64,000 bases of DNA. Source: Terrimonas pollutisoli. Its GTDB lineage: Bacteria; Bacteroidota; Bacteroidia; Chitinophagales; Chitinophagaceae. Location: assembly GCF_029360765.1 (NCBI RefSeq), contig NZ_JARKNA010000001.1, forward strand, positions 372,001-436,000, in the 5' to 3' direction. A program made the position numbers and the translations under genes. The notes below the pieces were generated by a model, which was not told where the DNA came from, made no database searches, and saw nothing but the letters and a program-made list of their open reading frames with translations. Positions 54,144-63,571 of the stretch are shown here, piece by piece (the first letter of the stretch is position 1; each line of letters opens with the position of its first letter).

Positions 54144-55994
54144 ATGATTTTACAATTTTATCAAAGAATGATTACAAAACCTGCTGAACTTTCAGCCCGG
54201 CATAAAAGGTTTATTTGTGCCTTGCCCCTTTTATTGATACTGTCTGTGGCGTTTGCGCAAACAACCTTGCCCCTCACGGACCTTTCTTTCTTCAAATCAC
54301 CTTCGGCCAATTGGCGCACCGGTGGAGATGTGAATGCTGATCTCAATAGCACTGGTCGTTTAACTTACACAAACGGCACAGGAATTTTGGTTAATACATT
54401 TACTGATGAAAGTGCCCGGGCGGATTTATTTTCTGCAGAAGAATATGGCGATGTTGATATCGAGCTGGACTATATGATGGCGAAGGGATCAAATTCCGGA
54501 ATTTATTTATCAGGCCGGTATGAAATTCAGTTGTTAGATAGCTGGGGTATTCTTAAGCCAAAGTCAAGTGACAATGGTGGTATTTATGAGAGATGGAATG
54601 ATAGCACCGCTGCCGCACAAAAAGGATTTGAAGGCCATGCACCCCGGCAAAATGTAAGTAAAGCGCCAGGCCTGTGGCAGCATCTCAGGATATCGTTTCA
54701 AGCTCCCCGCTTTACGAATGCTGTGAAAACGGAAAATGCTAAAATGCTTCGGGTAGAATTGAATGGTGTGGTTATCCACGAAAATGTTGAACTTTTTGGA
54801 CCCACCCGCAATGGGTTAAATGATGAAAAACCGAAAGGACCCTTGCGTTTGCAGGGCGATCATGGGCCCGTAGCTTTTCGCAATATTAAAATAACAAGTT
54901 TCGACAAAGCCAAACCTCGTTTATCGAATCTGCAATATGCGGTATATAAAGGTCCATTTAATAAACAGCCTGACTACGCAAAATTGAAACCTGTTATAAA
55001 AGGATCATCGGAAACGCTTACTACCAATATTAATAATCTGCCGGATAGTTTTATTTTAAGATATACAGGAAAATTAACAGTGGATGAAGCAGGGGAATAT
55101 CATTTCAATCTTTTCACAGTGGCTGGCAGAGGATCATTGGTGATCAATAATCAGCAACTTTCTATTGCAAGAGGAAGAAACCCGGTCAAAATTTCACTGC
55201 CTGCAGGTGAATTACCTTTTGAATTATCTTATTTCAAAACGATGGATTGGGGACAGCCTGCGTTGGGCCTGACTGTGGCCGGGCCAGGCATTCGGGACTA
55301 CACGTTGAGTGACATGAATAATTTAAGTAGTGAGCAAACTGATCCAATTCTTGTGGATGCCCCAGTCAATACGGTGCTGAGAAGTTTTATTGATATCCCC
55401 ACAATAAGAGTTGTTCATGCCGTGTCCGTGGGAAGTCCGGAAGGATTGCACTACACTTATGATATGGACAATGGTGCAATCGTGCAGGTGTGGCGCGGTG
55501 GTTTTTTAGATGCAACTCCTATGTGGCATGATCGGGGAGATGGTTCTTCAAGGGCAACCGGTAGCAAACAACTTTTTGGAAAACCTGTATTGAATATCGG
55601 CAAGCTTGCATCAGCTAATTCACCCTGGAAAACAGATACATCAGGAACGGGATTCCGGCCAAAAGGATATGAACTGGATGAAAAAGATCGTCCCGTTTTT
55701 CAATATTTCATTTATGGCAACGCTGTAAAAGACGCTTCACAGGTATTGGAAAACCGGCAGGGCATCAGTCGTGAAATATCCGTTTTGAATCCGTCAGAGA
55801 ATCTTTACGTCAGGCTGGCCGCAAGTAAAAACATTGAAGATTTGGGTAATGGCTTATACCTGCTGGATGATAAATCATACTATTTGAAGATAGAGGATGG
55901 GAGTGAAGCAAAACCGATGGTTCGTGATGCCGGGGAAAAGAAAGAGTTAGTAATACCAATAAAAAATAAAATAAAATATATAATCCTGTTCTGA
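54144..55994 (+). CDS. DUF1080 domain protein with PA14-like module
   Basis: About 616 residues. The frame opens at a TTG (54117); the ATG at 54144 is preferred, with another at 54168. The signal peptide is RFICALPLLLILSVAFAQ. A DUF1080-type domain occupies about 40-255 (YGDVDIELDYMMAKGSNSGI, YEIQLLDSWG, GPLRLQGDHGPVAFRNI). A PA14-like beta domain follows (about 270-400, FILRYTGKLTVDEAGEYHFN). The last 200 residues have no clear family. Its stop overlaps the ATG of the cytochrome-domain gene (TGATG), so the two likely form a functional pair. Confidence 0.85.
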   Translation: MILQFYQRMITKPAELSARHKRFICALPLLLILSVAFAQTTLPLTDLSFFKSPSANWRTGGDVNADLNSTGRLTYTNGTGILVNTFTDESARADLFSAEEYGDVDIELDYMMAKGSNSGIYLSGRYEIQLLDSWGILKPKSSDNGGIYERWNDSTAAAQKGFEGHAPRQNVSKAPGLWQHLRISFQAPRFTNAVKTENAKMLRVELNGVVIHENVELFGPTRNGLNDEKPKGPLRLQGDHGPVAFRNIKITSFDKAKPRLSNLQYAVYKGPFNKQPDYAKLKPVIKGSSETLTTNINNLPDSFILRYTGKLTVDEAGEYHFNLFTVAGRGSLVINNQQLSIARGRNPVKISLPAGELPFELSYFKTMDWGQPALGLTVAGPGIRDYTLSDMNNLSSEQTDPILVDAPVNTVLRSFIDIPTIRVVHAVSVGSPEGLHYTYDMDNGAIVQVWRGGFLDATPMWHDRGDGSSRATGSKQLFGKPVLNIGKLASANSPWKTDTSGTGFRPKGYELDEKDRPVFQYFIYGNAVKDASQVLENRQGISREISVLNPSENLYVRLAASKNIEDLGNGLYLLDDKSYYLKIEDGSEAKPMVRDAGEKKELVIPIKNKIKYIILF

Positions 55995-57904
55995 TGATAA
56001 AAAGAAGAAATCATAGCATTAATTGGATCGCAAAAATTTGCTTTGTGACTGCGCTGCTGATTGGCAGCCATGCTGTGCAGGGCCAGGAGTCGGCAAAGGA
56101 AGAAGATTTTTTCCGGATCATGCGGGTCAGTTCTCCGGAAGGCACATTGCTTGAAGTAGGTGGACTTTGTACATTACCAAATGGAGATCTGGCCGTGACT
56201 ACAAGAAGAGGTGATGTATTTATCGTTGAAAATCCAACGAGCCAGCGTCCCTATTTTAGAAAATTTGCAACTGGTCTTCACGAAGTTTTAGGCGTGGTTT
56301 ATAAGAACGGTGCTTTGTATTGCGTGCAGCGGGGTGAGTTGACTAAGTTAGTTGATAAGAACATGGATGGTAAAGCCGATGTGTATGAAACTATTTACCA
56401 ATGGCCTTTATCCGGCAACTATCATGAATATAGTTTTGGACCGAAGATCGCACCGGATGGATCTTTTTTTGTGACATTGAATTTGGGTTTCCCTGATGCC
56501 TGGTGGCATCCCAAAAGCATGGTTCCCTGGCGTGGTTGGGCCTTGCGCATCCAGGAAGATGGCACGATGGAACCATGGGCGGCAGGATTACGATCGCCTT
56601 GTGGTATCAGCATGATTGATGGCGAATTGTACTACACCGATAATCAGGGCGACTGGATGGCATCAGGAAGCATCATTCCATTGAAGAAAGGAACATTTGC
56701 CGGGCACCCTGCAAGTCTTGTATGGGATACAGCAGCTAATTCTCCGTTGAAAGTAAAACAGGAACAGATATTTTCTAAGCTCAGTCAAAGAATCGAGTTT
56801 GACCAGGATGGAAGGCCCGTAAAACCGCAGAATATTGTAAATGAAAAATTTTTTACGCTGGCCGACATGAAAAAAAATATTCCTGAATTACAATTACCAC
56901 TGGTTTGGCTTCCGCATGGCGTATTGGGCATTTCTACTTCGGAGATTGTTAAGATACCTGAAGGAGTATTTGGTCCTTTTGAAGGACAGTTATTGGTTGG
57001 CGACCAGGGACAAAGTAATCTCAGCAGAGTGTTTTTAGAAAAAGTAAATGGCGAATGGCAGGGTGCTGCCTGGCTGTTTAGAAGTGGCTTTCAGTCCGGC
57101 ACCGTAAGACTCAGCTGGGGCAAAGACGGATCGCTTTTCGTAGGCGAAACCAATAGAGGTTGGGGCTCCGTAGGTGATGCCAACCAGGGATTGCAACGAC
57201 TCGTATGGAATAATCGTCTGCCTTTTGAAATGCGTACAGTTAAAGCAATGCCCGATGGATTTGAAATAGAATTTACCAAACCAGTAGACAAAAAATTTGC
57301 AAACGACATCGCTTCTTATTCCGTCAATAGTTTTACGTATAAATATCATGCAGTGTATGGCAGCCCGGAAGTAAACAGGCTGAAACATAAAATAAAGGGA
57401 GTAAAAGTGTCGGCTGATGGTATGCATGCACGCATCGTGGTGGAGAATTTGCGCCAGCATTATATTCATGTGATAAGCCTCGAAGGAATACGGGATAAAG
57501 AAAATGCTTACTCATTAATTCATCCCACTGTTTATTATACGTTGAATAATATTCCGGAAGGGAAAAAACTGGCTATTGCTGAATTAAGCACTGTTAATAC
57601 AGCAAAAACGGCAGCTAAAACAAGCGGCAGTGTTCCAGGAAAGCCTTTAACTTTTAACCAGGTAAAACCATTGTTGACCCAATACACTTGTATCTCCTGT
57701 CATGATCCCAATAAAAAACAAGTGGGTCCTTCTTTTTCAGAAATTGCAAAGCGTAAATATAGCGCCGAAAAGATGCTGCAACTTATTTATAATCCGCAAC
57801 CGCAAAACTGGCCGGGGTATGCAGTATCTATGCCGCCGATGGCGCAATTGCCAAGAGCAGAAGCGAGGAAGATAGTTGCCTGGATAAAATCGCTTGAGAA
57901 ATAG
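55994..57904 (+). CDS. Propeller dehydrogenase-like protein with C-terminal cytochrome c domain
   Basis: A 636-residue exported protein (signal to about residue 31, AVQGQ). Residues ~45-450 form a beta-propeller of the sugar-dehydrogenase/NHL type (LEVGGLCTLPNGDLAVTTRRG, LRSPCGISMIDGELYYTDNQG, WLPHGVLGISTSEI, DGSLFVGETNRGWGS). The C-terminal ~85 residues are a monohaem cytochrome c, with CISCH as the haem site and Met in VSMPPM as the likely axial ligand. It could oxidise a sugar and pass electrons to the respiratory chain. Translationally coupled to the DUF1080/PA14 gene before it. Confidence 0.88.
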   Translation: MIKRRNHSINWIAKICFVTALLIGSHAVQGQESAKEEDFFRIMRVSSPEGTLLEVGGLCTLPNGDLAVTTRRGDVFIVENPTSQRPYFRKFATGLHEVLGVVYKNGALYCVQRGELTKLVDKNMDGKADVYETIYQWPLSGNYHEYSFGPKIAPDGSFFVTLNLGFPDAWWHPKSMVPWRGWALRIQEDGTMEPWAAGLRSPCGISMIDGELYYTDNQGDWMASGSIIPLKKGTFAGHPASLVWDTAANSPLKVKQEQIFSKLSQRIEFDQDGRPVKPQNIVNEKFFTLADMKKNIPELQLPLVWLPHGVLGISTSEIVKIPEGVFGPFEGQLLVGDQGQSNLSRVFLEKVNGEWQGAAWLFRSGFQSGTVRLSWGKDGSLFVGETNRGWGSVGDANQGLQRLVWNNRLPFEMRTVKAMPDGFEIEFTKPVDKKFANDIASYSVNSFTYKYHAVYGSPEVNRLKHKIKGVKVSADGMHARIVVENLRQHYIHVISLEGIRDKENAYSLIHPTVYYTLNNIPEGKKLAIAELSTVNTAKTAAKTSGSVPGKPLTFNQVKPLLTQYTCISCHDPNKKQVGPSFSEIAKRKYSAEKMLQLIYNPQPQNWPGYAVSMPPMAQLPRAEARKIVAWIKSLEK

Positions 57905-57961
57905 ACAAAACAAGTTTCACTTTTGAAAGCATTAATGTTTCATTGAATTAATAAATTTTGC

Positions 57962-58744
57962 ATGAAGAAAAATAGTATTTATTTAATTAGTTTATTTCTG
58001 ACAACAGCTTTTGCTTCTGTTGCGCAGCAGGAGACAAGAGAGCAGCAAGCAAAGAAAACAGAAGTTTGGACGCCTGTTCCGCCGGTAATAACGCCTTCTG
58101 AAAAACCCGGCGCCCCGCCATCTGATGCAATCATTTTATTCAGCGGTGATTCGCTTACAGAATGGGTATCGTCAAGAGATACAACAAAGCCGGCAGGATG
58201 GATCGTTTCAGGTGATGTATTGATGGTAAATAAACCGGCCGGTACGATTCAAACGAAAAGAAGATTCACCGATTACCAGCTTCATATCGAATGGCGCATT
58301 CCGAAAAATATTACCGGTTCGGGACAAGGGAGAGGAAACAGCGGCGTATTTCTTGGCGGCTGGGGCAAAGGCGATGAGGGATATGAAATACAGGTTTTGG
58401 ATTCTTATAAAAGTGAAACCTATACAAACGGTCAGGCTGGCAGTATTTACAAACAGCATATTCCTTTGGTGAATGTAAACCGTCCGCCAGGTGAATGGAA
58501 TGTGTATGATATTGTATGGACAGCGCCACGTTTTAATAATGATGGATCATTGAAATCGCCGGCAAGAGTCACTGCTTTTTTAAATGGTGCATTGGTGCAA
58601 AACAATGTAGAGGTAAAAGGAGATACAAGATGGATAGGAACACCTGAATATCACAAACACGGACCATTGCCCATCAAGTTACAATCACATGGAGATCCCA
58701 GTGAGCCGATTAGTTTTCGCAATATTTGGGTAAGAATTTTGTAA
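57962..58744 (+). CDS. DUF1080 (3-keto-glycoside hydrolase-like) exported protein
   Basis: A 260-residue protein with a signal peptide (NSIYLISLFLTTAFASVAQQ). DUF1080 motifs are LFSGDSLTEWVSS, FTDYQLHIEWRIP, GRGNSGVFLGG, EGYEIQVLDSYKSETYTNGQ and a C-terminal LPIKLQSHGDPSEPISFRNI. The conserved EIQVLDS and GRGNSGV segments form the substrate face in this family. Probably periplasmic, third DUF1080 copy of the locus, 47 bases before the GH127 gene. Confidence 0.93.
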   Translation: MKKNSIYLISLFLTTAFASVAQQETREQQAKKTEVWTPVPPVITPSEKPGAPPSDAIILFSGDSLTEWVSSRDTTKPAGWIVSGDVLMVNKPAGTIQTKRRFTDYQLHIEWRIPKNITGSGQGRGNSGVFLGGWGKGDEGYEIQVLDSYKSETYTNGQAGSIYKQHIPLVNVNRPPGEWNVYDIVWTAPRFNNDGSLKSPARVTAFLNGALVQNNVEVKGDTRWIGTPEYHKHGPLPIKLQSHGDPSEPISFRNIWVRIL

Positions 58745-58791
58745 ACTACATTTCCTTTTTTGAATTGATTGTTTTGTTTAAAATTTGAGCC

Positions 58792-60828
58792 ATGAAAAAG
58801 ATCTGCTTTGCCATTTTAGTTTTAACAACGACAATATCATACGGGCAAAATTCTGATTATGCCATCCAGGCTATCAATTTTACGTCGGTAAAGTTTATGG
58901 ACAATTTCTGGATGCCCCGGATGCGTACGAATCATACGGTTACTATTCCTGCATCCTTTGAGCGTTGTGAACGGACAGGACGTGTAAAAAACTTTGAAAT
59001 GGCCGCTGCTAAAAGCGGTAAGTTCTGTACCATTTTTCCTTTCGACGACACAGATATTTATAAGACGATTGAAGGAGCATCGTTTTCAATGAGCCTTTTC
59101 CCCGATAAAAAACTGGATTTATATATCGATACCCTGATTGAAAAAGTAGCAAAGGCACAGGAATCTGATGGCTATTTGTACACGGCGAGAACGATAAACC
59201 CCGCAGATCCACATAAGTGGGCTGGTACAGAAAGATGGGTTAAAGAAAGAGAGCTTAGCCATGAACTTTATAATGCCGGTCATTTGTATGAGGCAGCCGC
59301 AGCGCATTATTATGCTACAGGAAAAAAATCATTGCTCAATATCGCCTTGAAAAATGCAGATCTCATTTGTTCCGTATTTGGTCCTGATAAAATGCATGTA
59401 GCACCCGGTCATGAAATTGTGGAGATGGGTCTGGTAAAACTTTATCGCATTACCGGCAAAAAAGAATACCTGCAAACAGCAAAATATTTTGTTGATGAAA
59501 GAGGTCATTTTAATGGATATGACGCAACAAGTAAAGACCAATGGAAAAATGGATCATATTGGCAGGATCACAAGCCCGTTGTTGACCAGGATGAAGCAAT
59601 TGGCCACGCCGTAAGGGCCTGCTATTTATATGCAGGTGTAGCTGATATAGCAGCATTAACAGGTGATGAAAAATACCTGCAAGCTGTAGACAGGATCTGG
59701 GAAAATATGGTGAGTAAAAAGTTTTATGTACAGGGTGGTCTTGGCGCTATTCCCCATGGAGAACAATTTGGCGAAAACTATGAACTGCCCAATGCCACAG
59801 CTTATAATGAAACATGCGCTGCCATAGCAAATGTGTACTGGAATCAGCGGATGTTTTTGTTGCATGGCGAGTCGAAATATATTGATGTATTGGAAAGAAG
59901 TTTATACAACGGACTAATCTCCGGTGTTGGTTTGGATGGCAAATCATTTTTTTATACCAATGCCATGCAGATCAAAAACAGTTTTAGTCATTCTGCAATG
60001 GAACCTGAACGTGCCGGATGGTTTGATTGTTCCTGTTGTCCAACCAATGTTGCAAGATTGATCCCATCAATACCGGGCTATGTATATGCTCAAAAAGATG
60101 ATAATGTATATGTGAATCTTTTTGTAAGCAGCAATGCTTCCCTCAAGATTCACCAAAAGCCGGTGACTATCGTACAGGAGAATAATTATCCCTGGAATGG
60201 TAATTTGAAATTTACTGTTTCACCAAAATCACCAGATTCATTTAAAATGTTGATGCGCATTCCGGGCTGGTCACAAAACCAGGCTGTGCCTTCCGATCTT
60301 TATTCTTTTTCATCTTCAAGCGAACAAAAAATATCCATTAAGATCAATGGCGCACCAGTTGATTATACTATTGAAAAGGGCTATGCTGTGCTGAACAGGA
60401 AATGGAAAAAAGGAGATGTAATTGAAATGAATCTCCCGATGGAAGTAAGAAGAGTTATTGCAAATGAAAAAGTAAAGGACGATATTGGCAAAACAGCGCT
60501 GCAGGTTGGGCCATTAATGTATTGTGCGGAATGGATAGACAACGGAGGAAGGGCAAGCAATTTTATACTGACTGCGGATGCGGTCTTTTCAAAAGAATAT
60601 AAAGCTGGTTTACTGAATGGCGTAACCGTTTTACAAGCTGAGCTTCCGGCCGTGTCAATCGACCACAAAGGAGAAAATATCAGCACGGCTAAAAAGACTT
60701 TTACAGCGATACCTTATTATGCATGGGCCAACAGGGGAAAAGGCGAGATGATGCTTTGGTTTCCAGTAGCTGTGAAGGATGTTGACCTCCTTTCAAATGA
60801 AAATATAACTCCAATTATAAGCAAATAA
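58792..60828 (+). CDS. Glycoside hydrolase family 127 (DUF1680-type) exported enzyme
   Basis: A 678-residue enzyme with a signal peptide (ICFAILVLTTTISYGQ). The (alpha/alpha)6 barrel contains the zinc/nucleophile site of GH127 beta-L-arabinofuranosidases: Glu340 and Cys342 in AYNETCAAIANVYW, and Cys415/Cys416 in DCSCCPTNVARLIPS, matching Glu338, Cys340, Cys417 and Cys418 of HypBA1. Other conserved segments are SHELYNAGHLYEAAAAHYYAT and DEAIGHAVRACYLYAG. It would release a terminal sugar, probably L-arabinofuranose, although many family members have other specificities. Confidence 0.92.
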   Translation: MKKICFAILVLTTTISYGQNSDYAIQAINFTSVKFMDNFWMPRMRTNHTVTIPASFERCERTGRVKNFEMAAAKSGKFCTIFPFDDTDIYKTIEGASFSMSLFPDKKLDLYIDTLIEKVAKAQESDGYLYTARTINPADPHKWAGTERWVKERELSHELYNAGHLYEAAAAHYYATGKKSLLNIALKNADLICSVFGPDKMHVAPGHEIVEMGLVKLYRITGKKEYLQTAKYFVDERGHFNGYDATSKDQWKNGSYWQDHKPVVDQDEAIGHAVRACYLYAGVADIAALTGDEKYLQAVDRIWENMVSKKFYVQGGLGAIPHGEQFGENYELPNATAYNETCAAIANVYWNQRMFLLHGESKYIDVLERSLYNGLISGVGLDGKSFFYTNAMQIKNSFSHSAMEPERAGWFDCSCCPTNVARLIPSIPGYVYAQKDDNVYVNLFVSSNASLKIHQKPVTIVQENNYPWNGNLKFTVSPKSPDSFKMLMRIPGWSQNQAVPSDLYSFSSSSEQKISIKINGAPVDYTIEKGYAVLNRKWKKGDVIEMNLPMEVRRVIANEKVKDDIGKTALQVGPLMYCAEWIDNGGRASNFILTADAVFSKEYKAGLLNGVTVLQAELPAVSIDHKGENISTAKKTFTAIPYYAWANRGKGEMMLWFPVAVKDVDLLSNENITPIISK

Positions 60829-60890
60829 TGAAACATAGATCTTAAGTATAGAAAAGATCAAAATTCAGCTGGGTTTTCAATTTTCTAATA

Positions 60891-61871
60891 ATGAAAATAT
60901 TCAAATGGGGAATAATAGGCCCCGGTAAAATAGCAGAGAAATTTGCAGAAGCTCTGCTAAATTGCCCAAATGCGGAATTATGGGCAGTTGCTTCCAGGGA
61001 TAAAGAACGGGCGGAATCATTTGGAAAGAAATATAGAGCGGCAAAATATTATGATCAATACGAAGCTCTCATTAATGACGAAGAGATAGATGTGGTATAT
61101 GTTGCCACACCTCATACCTTTCATTACAGGCATGTATTACTTTGCGTGAAAAACAAAAAGCCTGTTTTATGTGAAAAACCACTTTCGGTCAATTATCAAA
61201 GCGCATTGGAGATGATAACATTGGCGAAAGAAAATAAAGTTTTCTTAATGGAAGCTATGTGGACAAGGTTTCTTCCGGTAATAAAAGAAGTTTTTCGATT
61301 AGTAGAAGAAGGGGAAATTGGTAAGATAATTTTTGTAAGAGCCGACTTTGGATTTTCTTTTCCTTACGATACTGAGAACCGGATTTTCAATATGAAATTA
61401 GGAGGGGGCTCTTTGCTTGACATCGGTGTTTATCCTTTGTTTCTTGCGTTGTCTCTCCTTGGGGAACCTGATTCAATAAAGACGTCTGCTCACTTTTCTA
61501 CAACTGGTGCAGATGAATCAATGAACATAATGCTATCTTATAAAAATGGGGAAATGGCTTCGCTCTATTCAACAATATTGGCAACCACACCCACTACAGC
61601 GGAGATAACAGGCACCAAAGGATCTATCACGATTCAGCAGCCCTGGTACAAAGCTTCGGCTATTGTACTTCGTAAACCGGATGGAACAGAAAAAAATATT
61701 TCGATGCCTTATGGAGATAACGGGTTTGAGTTTGAAATTAATGAGGTAATGAACTGCCTGGAACAAGGCACGACAGAAAGTACATTGATGTCCTTAGATT
61801 TCAGCCTTATGATGGCGAGAGTCGTTAATGAGATTTGCAATCAATGTGCAATCAGGTATGAGGTTCAATAA
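60891..61871 (+). CDS. Gfo/Idh/MocA family oxidoreductase
   Basis: A 326-residue cytoplasmic NAD(P)-dependent oxidoreductase. The Rossmann glycine motif is WGIIGPGKIAEKFAEAL, the family EKP signature is VLCEKPLSVNYQSA (about 95-108), and the C-terminal domain carries GGGSLLDIGVYPL. The segment MEAMWTRFLP is characteristic of the dihydrodiol/D-xylose dehydrogenase subgroup. In the locus it may oxidise or reduce a sugar at C1 or C3. A terminator hairpin lies 150 bases downstream. Confidence 0.93.
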   Translation: MKIFKWGIIGPGKIAEKFAEALLNCPNAELWAVASRDKERAESFGKKYRAAKYYDQYEALINDEEIDVVYVATPHTFHYRHVLLCVKNKKPVLCEKPLSVNYQSALEMITLAKENKVFLMEAMWTRFLPVIKEVFRLVEEGEIGKIIFVRADFGFSFPYDTENRIFNMKLGGGSLLDIGVYPLFLALSLLGEPDSIKTSAHFSTTGADESMNIMLSYKNGEMASLYSTILATTPTTAEITGTKGSITIQQPWYKASAIVLRKPDGTEKNISMPYGDNGFEFEINEVMNCLEQGTTESTLMSLDFSLMMARVVNEICNQCAIRYEVQ

Positions 61872-62024
61872 GCCTGGTATGGTTTTTTACTGTAGCATTT
61901 TTCAGCGGCATGCTTGTCGGAGAAAAATTTATCCGGATAAATTTGAAACACTTGGAAGATCTGCTAGTACATTAATATCTTCAATATGGTGGTTCGACTT
62001 TTGTCCGGTAACCTCCGCAGAAGT

Positions 62025-62067
62025 GGGAGAAACAGTCTTAGAATGGTTTCTCCCGCTTTTCTTTTTT
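62025..62067 (+). terminator. Intrinsic terminator of the GH127-oxidoreductase end
   Basis: GGGAGAAAC (62025-62033) pairs perfectly with GTTTCTCCC (62046-62054), followed by GCTTTTCTTTTTT. It lies in the 333-base gap (61872-62204) between convergent genes. The T tract is only on the plus strand. Nothing else is seen in this gap. Confidence 0.8.
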
Positions 62068-62204
62068 CCCCAAAAGCTTTGCCAGTTACTGTTTGTCTTG
62101 TTTTGTGAAATTTTCCGTTTACCACATTTTGGGAAGTTGATAATTCCGCCCTGCTTTTTTTGCAAGTGTTTTTACACGTATGTTCAGAATTGTTGAAGAA
62201 AGCT

Positions 62205-63056
62205 TTAAAGATCACTCGATTTAAACGTATCCCCCTGACCAGGGTCACCCGTTTCATAGCCTTTTTTAAACCAGTACATGCGTTGTGCAGAGGTTCCGTG
62301 GGTAAATGCATCGGGAACAACATAGCCTTGCGATCTTTTTTGCAGGCGGTCATCACCAATTGCATTAGCTGCATTCAATGCTTCTTCAATATCGCCACTT
62401 TCGAGGATGTTTTTCTTTTGTGTATAATGGGCCCAGACGCCGGCTAAAAAATCGGCCTGCAACTCCAGCATCACCGAATAACGATTGTATTCGGCCTCAC
62501 TCACCTGGCGGCGAAGCTGGCTTACCTTGCCTGCCGTGCCATTTAAATTTTGGATATGATGGCCTACTTCATGTGCCACGACATAGGCCATTGCAAAATC
62601 ACCCGGCGCATTAAGTTTGGTTTGTAAATCCTCGTAAAATGAAAGGTCGATATATACTTTTTGATCGGTCGGACAATAAAAGGGGCCCATTGCAGCGCTT
62701 GCCATCCCGCAGGCGGACTCGATGCCATCCCTGAATAAAACAAGCGTAGGTTCAGGATAATCAGATCCCTGCTCTGCATACAATTTATTCCAGACGTCTT
62801 CGGTTTCGGCAAGAACAACTTTTACAAATTCTGCCCGCTCGTCATCGGCGGCTTTTTCTTCAGCCGTCATTTCAGTAGTAGTTGCGCTTCCCGGAAAATT
62901 TGGCGGTGGAGGCGCTGTATCACTGCTGCCACCTAAAAAGGTATACAATAAATAAACGATGACGCCGATAATACCGCCGCCTGCGGCAATACCGCCACCG
63001 GAAATCCCCCGTCGGTCGTCAACGTTTGAACTTCCTTTTCTTCCTTTCCAGCGCAT
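62205..63056 (-). CDS. Neutral zinc metallopeptidase (YpfJ/PF04228 type)
   Basis: A 283-residue membrane-anchored protein. A basic, glycine-rich N-terminus (MRWKGRKGSSNVDDRRG) precedes one membrane helix (GGGIIGVIVYLLYTFLGG), then the peptidase domain. The zinc site is AYVVAHEVGHHIQ, with a second conserved acidic motif in LELQADFLAGVWAHY. The family's start motif, CGMASAAMGPFYCPTDQKVYIDLSF, is present (residues ~115-139, read in parts). Members are widespread putative peptidases with unknown substrates. It converges with the plus-strand oxidoreductase. Confidence 0.94.
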   Translation of the reverse strand: MRWKGRKGSSNVDDRRGISGGGIAAGGGIIGVIVYLLYTFLGGSSDTAPPPPNFPGSATTTEMTAEEKAADDERAEFVKVVLAETEDVWNKLYAEQGSDYPEPTLVLFRDGIESACGMASAAMGPFYCPTDQKVYIDLSFYEDLQTKLNAPGDFAMAYVVAHEVGHHIQNLNGTAGKVSQLRRQVSEAEYNRYSVMLELQADFLAGVWAHYTQKKNILESGDIEEALNAANAIGDDRLQKRSQGYVVPDAFTHGTSAQRMYWFKKGYETGDPGQGDTFKSSDL

Positions 63057-63109
63057 AATGAATGTTTTATTTTATTATAAAAGATGGATGGAGCCAGGTA
63101 AACGAACGA

Positions 63110-63283
63110 TTATAAAGTGTATTCGCCAAATTCATGCGGGTATTTTTTTCGGTAAATTTTTGCTAACTCCTCTTCTTCTCTTACCGACTTTCTTTTATGA
63201 TCGTTCCACCACCTCATTAACATGTAAATAGTGATGCCTGCTACGACACCTGTCAAACCGTATTCAATTACCTTATTTTTCAT
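63110..63283 (-). CDS. 57-residue membrane-anchored small protein
   Basis: ATG complement at 63281-63283, stop at 63110-63112. The product starts MKNKVIEYGLTGVVAGITIY, a short hydrophobic helix, and continues as a charged cytoplasmic tail (NDHKRKSVREEEELAKIYRK) that ends HEFGEYTL. It is 53 bases upstream of, and co-directional with, the metallopeptidase, so it could be its operon partner. No family recognised. Confidence 0.6.
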   Translation of the reverse strand: MKNKVIEYGLTGVVAGITIYMLMRWWNDHKRKSVREEEELAKIYRKKYPHEFGEYTL

Positions 63284-63571
63284 GCCTCAAGTTTATTAAA
63301 TAACACAATTGGTATGCCATGATAGTCCGGGAATCTTGTCAATTGAGGTTGTTGAGCTTAAGCAATTCTGGTTTATCTTCGGACGCACCAAAAGGATCTT
63401 TATGTATCTCTGTCTTTTAGCAATAATAATTGAAGTTAAGCTGAAATAAACATAAAAATTAACACATGAACATTGAATATGTTTAGGCCAGCCGTCGTCG
63501 TGGACCAATATATAAAAGGGTGAGACAATAAAGATTGGATCTTTTGATAAAACCAGTAAATATTTTTTTTG

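Noticed and set aside
62205-62614. Plus-strand frames over the metallopeptidase (62160-62447, 62378-62614)
   Set aside because: Antisense to a well-supported peptidase gene with an intact zinc site.
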